Positions 8,994-16,521 of a stretch of DNA of 64,000 bases are shown piece by piece (within the stretch, counting starts at the first letter, position 1; every line of letters begins with the position of its first letter). The notes under the pieces are model-generated. The model ran no database searches and was not told the DNA's origin. It saw only the letters and a list, made by a program, of their open reading frames with translations. The stretch lies in NCBI RefSeq assembly GCF_030813115.1, contig NZ_JAUSTY010000015.1:1-64000 (forward strand), read 5' to 3'. The stretch comes from Bacillus horti (GTDB lineage Bacteria; Bacillota; Bacilli; Caldalkalibacillales; JCM-10596). The position numbers were made by a program, and so were the translations under genes.

Positions 8994-10016
8994 TTGTCTA
9001 AAAAGTGGTTATTTATCCTGATCGCAATCTTGGCTGTTGTAAGCGGTTGCGGGCAGACAACCGGTAGTGGAGAGGATACGATTAAGCTTGGCATTACTCA
9101 GTATGTGGAGCATCCTTCTCTTGATGCGGCACGTGAAGGATTTATAGAGGCTCTAGCAGATCATGGTTATGTTGAAGGGGAAAATCTAACGATTGACCTA
9201 CAAAATGCCCAAACCAATAGTGGAACAAATGCAACGATCGCTCAGCAGTTTGCTTCAGGAGATTATGACCTGATTTTGGCGATTGCTACACCAAGTGCTC
9301 AGGCGGTAGTGACACAGGTACGTGACACTGGAAAAGATACACCGATTTTCTTTACCGCAATTACCGATCCTGTTGCTGCTGGTCTAATTGAAAGCTTTGA
9401 AGAGCCGGGATCGAACGTTACAGGTACGTCAGATACTCACCCTGATGCCGTTTCAAATGTGCTAAAAGCAGCTAAAGAAATGTTCCCGCAAGCAGAAAAG
9501 GTTGGAATCATCTATGACGCGGGGGAGGATAACTCTGTTGAAAACGTAGCACAAGCAAAAGAAGTGTTGAATGAGCTCGGATTGGAAGCGGTGGAGAAAA
9601 CGGCTACAGACCCGAACGGAGTCAGTACGGCTGCGAATTCACTTATCGGTGAAGCTGATGTGATCTACATTCCTTTAGATAACCTTGTTGTTAGTAATCT
9701 AGAGTCTGTAGGTATGGTTGCCCAGGAAAATGGCATCCCGATATTTGTCGGTGAAGGCGATTCTGTGGAAAGAGCCGGAGGAGGATTTGTAGGCTACGGC
9801 TTCAAATATTTTGATTTAGGCTACCAAACAGGAGAAATGGCTGTAAAGGTGATCAAAGATGGAGTTAATCCAGCGGATATTCCGGCAGAACGTCCATCTA
9901 CTTTAGGGTTATATGTAAACTATAAAAATGCTGAAGCACAAGGCATTAGTAACAGTAAGGACCTTATCCGAAATCTACCTGAGGAGCTAAGACAAAACCT
10001 AGTTGAGTTTGAGTGA
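8994..10016 (+). CDS. ABC transporter substrate-binding lipoprotein (TrpX-like)
   Basis: This 340-residue lipoprotein has a signal peptide with lipobox VVSGC and lipidated Cys at residue 19, then an ABC_sub_bind (DUF534-type) domain of the family that includes streptococcal TrpX. The TTG start at 8994 is chosen because GGGGGAG lies 6 bases upstream and the signal peptide begins exactly there; the ATG at 8940 would add an implausible extension. The permease and ATPase genes follow, but an insertion element lies between. Likely substrate is tryptophan or a related amino acid, by family only. A TATAAT at 8945-8950 may be its promoter -10. Confidence 0.85.
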   Translation: MSKKWLFILIAILAVVSGCGQTTGSGEDTIKLGITQYVEHPSLDAAREGFIEALADHGYVEGENLTIDLQNAQTNSGTNATIAQQFASGDYDLILAIATPSAQAVVTQVRDTGKDTPIFFTAITDPVAAGLIESFEEPGSNVTGTSDTHPDAVSNVLKAAKEMFPQAEKVGIIYDAGEDNSVENVAQAKEVLNELGLEAVEKTATDPNGVSTAANSLIGEADVIYIPLDNLVVSNLESVGMVAQENGIPIFVGEGDSVERAGGGFVGYGFKYFDLGYQTGEMAVKVIKDGVNPADIPAERPSTLGLYVNYKNAEAQGISNSKDLIRNLPEELRQNLVEFE

Positions 10017-10450
10017 ACTACCCACCACATAACACCAAAGGTATTTGAAGTGGGGGCTTCCAACTGATGAATAGCTTGGAATTTTTTCAGTGAAGTTTGG
10101 CATTTAACTTGCGACCGTGTAGGCAACCCTTATTCACTGTGGATGATTCACACATCCATTATCCCTACTTGCCCATGGATGGGCTGGCATCAGCGTTCGC
10201 CCAGGATGGGCGGTTCTTAGCTGATGTTCCTCTTTCTTTATCAGTTTGGGAGTACATGGTTAAGGTTCTAATTACCTTGAACATTTTACGCACAGAAGGT
10301 TCCTATTTCTTCTCTGTGCAACCTCATATGTTCAGTTTTCAAAGAACATATGTTTCATTATAGCGCATGTGTTTGTGTTTTGCTATACAAAAAAGGTGAT
10401 TCATCTCCCACCTAAAGCTTCACTTTTGAGGAAGGAGTCTTCTCACCTAA
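10013..10450 (-). mobile_element. Non-autonomous IS200/IS605-like element (no transposase)
   Basis: Read on the minus strand, the segment begins near 10450 with a subterminal hairpin (AGGTGA...TCACCT arms, 10393-10448). A TATAAT-containing promoter-like stretch follows, then a GC-rich structured segment with nested hairpins near 10165-10225 (arms GCTGATG/CATCAGC; TGGGC/GCCCA twice). It ends with the sequence GTTGGAAGCCCCCACTTC and a terminal hairpin next to GGTGGGTAGTTC at 10014-10062. These ends resemble right and left ends of TnpB-carrying IS200/IS605 elements in Bacillales, recalled from memory rather than aligned. No tnpA or tnpB frame remains. It sits at the stop codon of the binding-protein gene. 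Confidence 0.55.
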
Positions 10451-10468
10451 TGAATAGATAAAAAACTG

Positions 10469-10500
10469 GCCATGGGGGTCATATCCTGTGGCTTTTTTCC
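10469..10500 (+). terminator. Hairpin with T-run between binding protein and permease genes
   Basis: GCCATGGG (10469-10476) pairs with CCTGTGGC (10485-10492) through two G-U pairs and is followed by six T. It probably originally sat in the intergenic space of the ABC operon, where a leaky terminator would give more binding protein than permease. The insertion element now lies upstream of it. Confidence 0.6.
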
Positions 10501-10528
10501 TAACATCACGGAACAAAGGAGGGTTAAG

Positions 10529-11467
10529 ATGGCACAGCTCTATGGAGCCATTGAAATTGGACTTATTTTTGCCATTATGGCATTAGGTGTATATATTACT
10601 TTTCGTATTCTTAATTTTCCTGATCTGACGGTAGACGGGAGCTTTACCTCTGGAGGTGCAGTAGCAGCCGTTATGATTGTATCGGGGGTTTCACCGCTTT
10701 TATCTACTTTTAGTGCCCTAATAGTTGGCTTTATCTTCGGTTGCTTTACCGGTATCATCCATACGAAAGGAAAAATCAATGGGCTTCTGGCAGGGATTCT
10801 TGCCATGATTGCTCTGTATTCGATCAATTTGAGGATCATGGGACGACCTAATGTGGCATTGATTTCAGAAGAAACACTGAAGCAGCAGGTCAAAGGCTTT
10901 TTCAGCGATTATCTCCCTTTTTTGGCTAGGTTTGATCTAATTATCGCCATGGCCCTGGTTGTGCTCTTGATCAAGCTGGCTTTAGACTGGTTTCTAAAAA
11001 CTGAAATTGGGATGGCCATACGTGCAACAGGGGATAACCAACGTATGATTCGCAGCTATACAGTAAACACAGATATTTCAATTATCCTGGGAGTAGGGCT
11101 ATCCAACGGACTTGTTGCCCTATCAGGGGCGCTCTTTGCTCAGTACCAAGGAAATGCAAATGCTACGATGGGAGTTGGGATGATCATTATTGGCCTCGCT
11201 TCCGTTATTATTGGGGAGGCTATTTTTGGCACTAAAACACTCCGCCGAGTTACAATGGCTGTCGCAGGTGGTTCGATTATTTACTATTTTGCGGTTTCTT
11301 TGGCTCTAAGACTAGGGTTAAATGCTTCAGATTTGCGTTTAATAACAGCCATCATAGTTATTTTTGCTCTAGTTGCTCCTCAAATCATGAAAGCACTTCA
11401 TGAAAAACGAAAAAGGGCTATCCGTCAGCAACAGGCTGATCAGGTAAGAGAAGAGATAAAGTCATAA
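10529..11467 (+). CDS. ABC transporter permease (TrpY-like)
   Basis: This 312-residue membrane protein belongs to the branched-chain type BPD_transp_2 permeases, with about eight to nine hydrophobic segments and the conserved NFPDLTVDGSF segment typical of TrpY-like proteins. The ATG at 10529 is preceded by AAAGGAGGG; an in-frame ATG at 10472 lies inside a hairpin and has no ribosome site. It is followed after 15 bases by the ATPase gene. Expression may now depend on read-through from, or a promoter within, the inserted element. Confidence 0.85.
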   Translation: MAQLYGAIEIGLIFAIMALGVYITFRILNFPDLTVDGSFTSGGAVAAVMIVSGVSPLLSTFSALIVGFIFGCFTGIIHTKGKINGLLAGILAMIALYSINLRIMGRPNVALISEETLKQQVKGFFSDYLPFLARFDLIIAMALVVLLIKLALDWFLKTEIGMAIRATGDNQRMIRSYTVNTDISIILGVGLSNGLVALSGALFAQYQGNANATMGVGMIIIGLASVIIGEAIFGTKTLRRVTMAVAGGSIIYYFAVSLALRLGLNASDLRLITAIIVIFALVAPQIMKALHEKRKRAIRQQQADQVREEIKS

Positions 11468-11482
11468 GAGGGGGATAAAAGC

Positions 11483-12277
11483 ATGCTTCGACTTCAAAAA
11501 ATCCAGAAAATATTTAATGAGGGAACCACAGATCAAAAAATTGCTTTACAGGCTATTGACCTTCACTTAGAGCCCGGAGATTTTGTTACAGTAATAGGTA
11601 GCAACGGAGCGGGAAAATCTACTTTGATGAATATCATCTCAGGGGTTATGATTCCCGATATTGGAACGATTGAAATCGATGGGAAGAGAGTCAATCATCT
11701 AAAAGAGCATCAACGTGCCCCTATGATAGGACGAGTTTTCCAGGATCCAATGGCTGGAACAGCACCGAATATGACTATTGAGGAGAACTTGGCACTCGCC
11801 TATTCTAGGGATAAGAGAAGAACGCTTAGAAGTGGAATTAATAAACAGAGAAGAACTTTATTCCGTGAAGCGCTTGAATCGCTGAATCTTGGACTTGAGA
11901 ACCGCTTATCTGCTAAGGTTGGCTTGCTTTCAGGTGGTGAGCGTCAGGCGCTGAGCTTGTTAATGGCCACGTTTACAAAACCCAAAATGCTGCTGCTTGA
12001 TGAACATACGGCAGCTCTTGACCCTGCAAGAGCAGAGCTTATTACAAGTCTCACACAGGAGATCATTAAAGATGGAAATCTTACGGCAATTATGGTCACA
12101 CATAATATGCAGCAGGCTTTGGATCTGGGGAATCGGCTAATCATGATGGACCATGGTAGAATTATATTAGAGGTACAGCACGAAGAAAAGGAACAGTTGA
12201 CTATAGATAAGCTACTCGCAGAATTCAAACGCCTTCGTGGAGAGACGTTTGCCAGTGACAAAGCAATATTAGGGTAA
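11483..12277 (+). CDS. ABC transporter ATP-binding protein (TrpZ-like)
   Basis: This 264-residue ATPase completes the importer. Motifs are Walker A GSNGAGKST (39-47), signature SGGERQ (150-155), Walker B MLLLDE (169-174) and the switch His in IMVTHNMQQ. The residue after the catalytic Glu is His (DEHTAALD) rather than the usual Pro, a pattern I associate with this subfamily. GGGGG before the ATG serves as the ribosome site. A possible hairpin lies after the gene at about 12290-12332, but without an adjacent T-run. Confidence 0.88.
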   Translation: MLRLQKIQKIFNEGTTDQKIALQAIDLHLEPGDFVTVIGSNGAGKSTLMNIISGVMIPDIGTIEIDGKRVNHLKEHQRAPMIGRVFQDPMAGTAPNMTIEENLALAYSRDKRRTLRSGINKQRRTLFREALESLNLGLENRLSAKVGLLSGGERQALSLLMATFTKPKMLLLDEHTAALDPARAELITSLTQEIIKDGNLTAIMVTHNMQQALDLGNRLIMMDHGRIILEVQHEEKEQLTIDKLLAEFKRLRGETFASDKAILG

Positions 12278-12408
12278 GATTTAATGAGAAGCATCCCAAA
12301 TATCACGTTAAGGTGGATTGGGGTGCTTGCTTAAAGCGAAGTCAATTTTTTATTGTAGGCTATACTTCTAGCAAAGTAAATTTTTCTTAACAGAAAGGCG
12401 ATAGTGCT

Positions 12409-12933
12409 ATGTTTTTTCTTCAAATGTCAGGGTTTCCTGGTTCAGGTAAGTCTACTCTTTCAAGAGAAATAGCTAAACGAACGGGTGCCCTTATTATTGA
12501 CCACGACATTACAAAGTCAGCTATGATAAAATCCTTAGGAAGCATGAAGCTTGATTCAAAAGATTTAGGGAAAGTATCTTATGAAGTGGATTGGGCATAC
12601 ATAGAATTTTACTTATCTCAAGGTTATGATGTCATTTTAGATAGTCCTTGTCTTTATTCTGAGATGATAGAGAAAGGTCTATATTTAAGCAGAAAGTATC
12701 AGGCAAGATACAAGTACGTAGAATGCTACCTAAATGATTATTCAGAGATCAGTTACAGACTTCGAAATAGATCTCGTATGGCTAGCCAAATCTCTGAGGC
12801 TCACAAAGAATCATTTAATCATTTTATTGATGCTAGTAAAAGACCATCTGATCACAAATATCTCATTGTTGATACTTCTAATCCGTTAGAGGTGTATTTT
12901 GATGAAGTTATCTGTTATTTAGATGAAGTATAG
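12409..12933 (+). CDS. P-loop kinase-like ATP-binding protein
   Basis: This 174-residue protein has Walker A GFPGSGKST (8-16) at the N-terminus, followed by an Asp-rich strand (LIIDHDITK) and a second acidic strand (YDVILDSPC), as in small-molecule kinases of the AAA_33/gluconate kinase/zeta-like group. An Arg-rich lid segment (SYRLRNRSRM) lies near residue 115. Substrate unknown; antibiotic or nucleotide kinases are possible but not supported by any specific motif. It stands alone before the toxin-antitoxin pair. Confidence 0.7.
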   Translation: MFFLQMSGFPGSGKSTLSREIAKRTGALIIDHDITKSAMIKSLGSMKLDSKDLGKVSYEVDWAYIEFYLSQGYDVILDSPCLYSEMIEKGLYLSRKYQARYKYVECYLNDYSEISYRLRNRSRMASQISEAHKESFNHFIDASKRPSDHKYLIVDTSNPLEVYFDEVICYLDEV

Positions 12934-13041
12934 AAATTTAAGATGAAATGGAGAATGCTTTATATTCCGTAAATTAGGTTAAAATGTAAGTTTCAACTAA
13001 GTAACTTGAGTGTGATATACTGTTAATGAGGTGATTCTAAA

Positions 13042-13233
13042 ATGCTTAAAGATGATGTTAAAAGAATAATTGATACACTTCCAGAAGACTGTTCAATTGA
13101 GGATATCCAGTATACCTTGTATGTTCACTCAAAAATTGAAAAGGGTCAAAGAGATATTGATCAGAACAATGTTTTGACTCAAGATCAAGTTAAAGAAAGG
13201 ATGGATAAATGGCTGGGGCAAAACGATCAATAA
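13042..13233 (+). CDS. Antitoxin of a ParE/RelE-type toxin-antitoxin module
   Basis: This 63-residue acidic protein has the size and layout of an antitoxin: a helical N-terminus (DDVKRIIDTLPEDCSIEDIQ), a HSKIEKGQRDI segment and a C-terminal ERMDKWL tail expected to wrap the toxin. GAGGTGATT precedes the ATG. Its 3' end overlaps the toxin gene by 25 bases, the usual arrangement for coupled translation. Function is inferred mainly from the partner gene. Confidence 0.75.
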   Translation: MLKDDVKRIIDTLPEDCSIEDIQYTLYVHSKIEKGQRDIDQNNVLTQDQVKERMDKWLGQNDQ

Positions 13234-13517
13234 TTTGGACGGTATCTGCATTTAAAGATCTCCAGAATATCGTTGAGTTTATTTCTCAAGATTCTACTTA
13301 TTATGGACTAGCTTTCTATGATGATATTATGAATAAAGCTCAAAGCCTAATAGACTTTCCACAAAGAGGGAGGATAGTTCCAGAGATGGATGATCCTAAT
13401 TTGAGGGAAGTTTTTGTGCATAGATATAGATTAATTTATCAAATACATCCCAGCAATATAATTATTAAAACTATTGTTCACGGAGCAAGAGATATTTTTC
13501 AAATTGATGATAGATAA
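13209..13517 (+). CDS. ParE/RelE-family toxin
   Basis: This 102-residue protein shows the ParE-like pattern: IIWTVSAFKDLQNIVEFISQDS at the start (AKDDLxxIxxYI-type helix), a central FPQRGRIVPEM turn, LREVFVHRYRLIYQI, and a C-terminal IVHGARDI strand. Such toxins act on DNA gyrase (ParE) or cleave mRNA on ribosomes (RelE); the target cannot be chosen from sequence. The start lies inside the antitoxin gene behind AAGGATGG. The pair would be autoregulated by the toxin-antitoxin complex. Confidence 0.85.
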   Translation: MAGAKRSIIWTVSAFKDLQNIVEFISQDSTYYGLAFYDDIMNKAQSLIDFPQRGRIVPEMDDPNLREVFVHRYRLIYQIHPSNIIIKTIVHGARDIFQIDDR

Positions 13518-13540
13518 ATTGCATAAAGAGAGGTATGACC

Positions 13541-14171
13541 ATGCCCTGGCCAATGGTACACTTTTTAGTTTCAGAAAATTTATACAATGGAAATCCTAGT
13601 CCCAATCTCCTTTTAGGAAGCATTGCACCTGATGCCATTCATATGAGAGGAGAGATATCTAGACAAGAAAAAGGTATAACACATCTTGTACATAATGACC
13701 AGTTTCCTGCAGTAGAAGTAATCCTAGACACATTACATACATACTTGGAGCAAAAATCAGAGCAAGAGTGGAGAGGTTTTATAATAGGTTACTTTTCTCA
13801 TGTTTATACGGATGTAATGTGGACGAATACCGTTTACGAGGACTTTGAGAATAATTTTAACGGAGATAAAATGGATCTTCGGAGGATATACAGACAAGAA
13901 GTTAGCCAATTAGAATTCGATCTGATGAAGTCCTCGAGGAACAGAAAAGTTACTGGATTTACTTCCAAAGGCTAATGGATACACCATCCATCCTTTTGTT
14001 AAACAACTTGAAGTGAAACATTACAGGGATAACAAGCTACAGTGGCTACTAGACAAAAATAATGAACCTCATATTTCTACTACATACTTCATACAAGACA
14101 AGATAATACACTTTATAAATGAGACTGCAAGAGAACTTAAAGAATTAGTATGGCTGGATTCAAATAAATAA
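13541..14171 (+). pseudogene. Zinc-dependent phospholipase C-like protein, frameshifted
   Basis: The N-terminal part (PWPMVHFLVSENL, GSIAPDAIHMR, a THLVHN segment and GYFSHVYTDVMW) matches the Zn_dep_PLPC family, with His and Asp residues placed to bind zinc. ATG 13541 is preferred over 13535 because AGAGAGG is too close to the first. The frame stops at 13975, yet the expected C-terminal region (LLPKANGYTIHPF to ELVWLDSNK) is open in another frame up to TAA at 14169-14171. A one-base insertion or two-base deletion near 13925-13945 would join them. It may be a pseudogene or a sequencing error. Confidence 0.7.
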
Positions 14172-14325
14172 AAATAAAATATGTAGAAGAATAGCAAATA
14201 GATGTAAACGTTGATAACCAAATAATAAATCAAAATGCCTCGTATCAATAAATTCAGGGGGCTGAAGCTTCGAAAGCGCAATATATGCAGGTTATTTTTA
14301 GGAGTTTGAAAGGAGTATTTTTATT

Positions 14326-15006
14326 ATGATCTCAGTATTGCTGACATTACTGTTAAAGCGTTCTTCCAGCATAAAGTTCACCGAGGAGGAAATTGTAGCT
14401 TATGACAAGCTATTAACTGCGATTGGTGAAGGAAAGCTGATCACATATGACTTGAACTACCCCAAATACCGATTTCTGCAGTATGCTACATCTAAAAAAG
14501 AATATGTGCTACACGGGTCTAACAATCCAGATATTCATGAGTTTGAGCCTCGAAGACAAACTTTATATAATAACGAGTGGACGAAGGCTGTCTTTGCCAC
14601 AACAGATTCAAATTGGGCCATTTTCTATGCAGTATTTAATCGTAGTCAATTAATCGGAAACTTTCGGAACGGGTGCATTATTAGAGGAAAGAGTAAATTT
14701 CATTATTTTTCTTTAAACGAATCTACGATGAAGCGTGACCCTTGGACTGATGGTGTGGTGTATCTTCTGCCAAAAGACACGTTCACTCATTCTGGTCAGG
14801 GAAAAATACAATTTGATGAGTGGATAAGCGAGGAGCCTGTCAAGCCTGTAGGAAGGCTAGCTATTGATTTAAATGATTTTACCTATAAAAATAAAGTCGC
14901 AGTACATAAAGATAACGAATCTATGGTAAAGACATGGTTATTGTATAAAGCTAGAATTCTAGTTGGTAGCTTGAAAAAAGTAAAAGTAGATCAAGTCTCA
15001 AGTTAA
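14326..15006 (+). CDS. Unrecognised protein with possible ADP-ribosyltransferase-like fold
   Basis: This 226-residue soluble protein was not assigned to a named family. Suggestive features are a VLHGSNNPDIHEFEPR segment near residue 63, a FATTDSNWAIFYAV strand-helix near residue 90 and a late QFDEWISEEPVKPVG segment near residue 165. The order His, aromatic/Ala helix, Glu resembles the H-Y-E layout of the ADP-ribosyltransferase superfamily, but this is inference only. A start with GGAG about 10 bases upstream supports the ATG. Neighbours are a broken phospholipase-like gene and a MazG-like gene. Confidence 0.55.
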   Translation: MISVLLTLLLKRSSSIKFTEEEIVAYDKLLTAIGEGKLITYDLNYPKYRFLQYATSKKEYVLHGSNNPDIHEFEPRRQTLYNNEWTKAVFATTDSNWAIFYAVFNRSQLIGNFRNGCIIRGKSKFHYFSLNESTMKRDPWTDGVVYLLPKDTFTHSGQGKIQFDEWISEEPVKPVGRLAIDLNDFTYKNKVAVHKDNESMVKTWLLYKARILVGSLKKVKVDQVSS

Positions 15007-15040
15007 ACTTCTTTAGAAAAATAAAAGGTAAAGGAATTAG

Positions 15041-15355
15041 ATGATGAAAATATACAACAAAGTAATTCGTGATAATATTCCAGAGATCATTATGAAAAAT
15101 GGCATGAAGTACGAAATACGAGAGTTAGATGACCAAACATTTCTAGAAGGACTTAAAGAGAAGTTAAATGAGGAAATCGATGAGTTTAAAGCGGAAGAAG
15201 ATGTTGAAGAATTAGCAGATCTTCTAGAGGTTGTTTTTGCTATCGCTAGATTAAAAGGTGTTTCAAAAGACCAGTTGGAAGAGATACAAAAAAAGAAGGA
15301 AGTTACAAATGGGGGCTTTCACAAAAACTTATTTTTGGTTAAAACATATGAGTAA
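15041..15355 (+). CDS. MazG-like nucleotide pyrophosphohydrolase (PRA-PH superfamily)
   Basis: This 104-residue helical protein has the all-alpha NTP pyrophosphohydrolase signature: EExxE at residues 44-48 (EEIDE) and ExxD at 57-60 (ELAD), which bind magnesium. It opens with KVIRDNIPEII, seen in many annotated phosphoribosyl-ATP pyrophosphohydrolase-like proteins of Bacilli. The likely role is sanitising unusual nucleotides rather than histidine synthesis, since no his genes are nearby. Its stop overlaps the next acetyltransferase start by 8 bases. Confidence 0.75.
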   Translation: MMKIYNKVIRDNIPEIIMKNGMKYEIRELDDQTFLEGLKEKLNEEIDEFKAEEDVEELADLLEVVFAIARLKGVSKDQLEEIQKKKEVTNGGFHKNLFLVKTYE

Positions 15356-15911
15356 AGTAGAGATAAGAATACCTAAACTTGAGGACATTATGGATATACA
15401 TCGTTTATTTCGCGTTGTCATTGAGGATACTTTCAATAAGGAAGGTTTATCATATTTAAAAGAAGATATTGAAATGGAAATAGACTCTAAGATTAAGTAT
15501 CTAGACCAATCTCTGAAAAGGAATGGAGAGAGCAGATTCTTTTTGCTAGCTGTTAATGAAGATAAGATTATTGGGACAATTGAATACGGTCCATCTAGTC
15601 AGTTAATTAATGAGCTTACAAAGGGTGAGTTAAAGACTATTGTTGAAATGGGGACGGTATTTGTTGATCCTACACAGCAGCGAAATGGAATAGGACGTAT
15701 GCTTTTTCGTGCATTACTTCTATCGATGAGAGCTAATGGAATAGATGAATTTTGTCTTGATAGCGGCTACAGGAGTGCACAGAAATATTGGACTAAGAAG
15801 CTTGGTCAGCCGGATTTTGTTTATAAGAGTTACTGGGGTGACGAGAACGATCATATGATTTGGAGAAGAAAGACAATTGATATTTTAGATGAGGGTACCA
15901 AAGGTGAATAA
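15348..15911 (+). CDS. GNAT family N-acetyltransferase
   Basis: This 187-residue GNAT protein has the CoA-binding motif A VFVDPTQQRNGIGRMLF followed by the C-terminal strand pattern (AQKYWTKKLGQPDF). The ATG at 15348 is chosen because the fold begins there (VEIRIPKLEDI) and it overlaps the upstream MazG-like gene by 8 bases, favouring coupled translation; the frame is open further upstream but that part is a shadow of the MazG-like gene. Substrate unknown. A degraded copy of its 3' end lies at 16441-16500. Confidence 0.8.
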   Translation: MSKVEIRIPKLEDIMDIHRLFRVVIEDTFNKEGLSYLKEDIEMEIDSKIKYLDQSLKRNGESRFFLLAVNEDKIIGTIEYGPSSQLINELTKGELKTIVEMGTVFVDPTQQRNGIGRMLFRALLLSMRANGIDEFCLDSGYRSAQKYWTKKLGQPDFVYKSYWGDENDHMIWRRKTIDILDEGTKGE

Positions 15912-16001
15912 ACCTAAAACCATAAATACCAGGAGTGGGAAAAGCAATGAATATAATACTAAGAATAGCTTGAGCATATTAAGTTGGAATTAGCAAATGA
16001 A

Positions 16002-16385
16002 ATGCGTAAAGGCTTACTAGAAAGGTGTACTGACTTGCAGAATAATACATATATCGAAATCATTAGACCATCAGAGTATGTAAACTACTTAAGAAAATAC
16101 TATATCATGATTAATGATTTTAATCATGGTACGATTGGTATCGATGAAACAGTAAAGGTAGAACTTGAACCAGGGGATTATGAAATTTACTTGAAGATCG
16201 ACTGGTGTCAAAGTAATCATTTGAAATTTACCATTCATGAAGGAGACAGACTCATTTTTAACTGTGGATGTATGGTACAAGGGAAGAGTATTTGGAATCC
16301 GCTTAAGCTGTATTACTATACTTTTATTAAGAAGGAGGAGTATCTCTTTATTAGGAGGGACGAGAATAACAACAAGTGGGAATAG
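16002..16385 (+). CDS. Hypothetical beta-sandwich-like protein
   Basis: The recognisable part runs from IEIIRPSEYVNYLRKYYIMI to RLIFNCGCMVQGKS. It looks like a small beta-sandwich with a PGDYEIYLKIDWCQSNHLKF strand pair, a pattern I have seen in small uncharacterised Bacillus proteins. The start is uncertain: ATG 16002 is in frame, TTG 15984 would add six residues, and the best ribosome site (CAGGAG near 15931) serves an ATG at 15946 that opens only an 8-codon frame. The gene may therefore be damaged at its 5' end. Function unknown. Confidence 0.5.
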   Translation: MRKGLLERCTDLQNNTYIEIIRPSEYVNYLRKYYIMINDFNHGTIGIDETVKVELEPGDYEIYLKIDWCQSNHLKFTIHEGDRLIFNCGCMVQGKSIWNPLKLYYYTFIKKEEYLFIRRDENNNKWE

Positions 16386-16440
16386 AAATATCCTGCCTTG
16401 AAAATGATTACAGTTATTAAACAAAGAAATTTGTATTACA

Positions 16441-16500
16441 TTTATAAATATTACTAAGGTGAGAACGATCATATGTTTTGGGGAAGAAAGACAGTTGATA
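16441..16500 (+). pseudogene. Relic of an acetyltransferase gene 3' end
   Basis: This stretch closely repeats the last coding part of the upstream GNAT gene (about 15821-15888): both contain GAGAACGATCATATG, then TTTGG(A/G)GAAGAAAGACA and TTGATATT, with a two-base gap and an in-frame stop. It lies just before the membrane protein gene and probably remains from a duplicated or replaced acetyltransferase gene. Confidence 0.6.
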
Positions 16501-16521
16501 TTCCTATTGAAAAGAAAAGCA

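Noticed and set aside
8582-9094. 170-residue minus-strand frame across the DinB-like gene
   Set aside because: It overlaps the DinB-like and lipoprotein genes, which have clear families and ribosome sites; it is a shadow.
10097-10363. 88-residue frame inside the insertion element
   Set aside because: It runs through the hairpins of the element, has no ribosome site and unusual composition; it looks like a chance frame.
12290-12332. Possible terminator after the TrpZ-like ATPase gene
   Set aside because: AAGCATCCC and GGGGTGCTT can pair, but the loop is long and no T-run follows directly, so it is not listed.
16459-16521. GTG start extending the membrane protein upstream
   Set aside because: The extension reads out of frame through the acetyltransferase relic and has no ribosome site.
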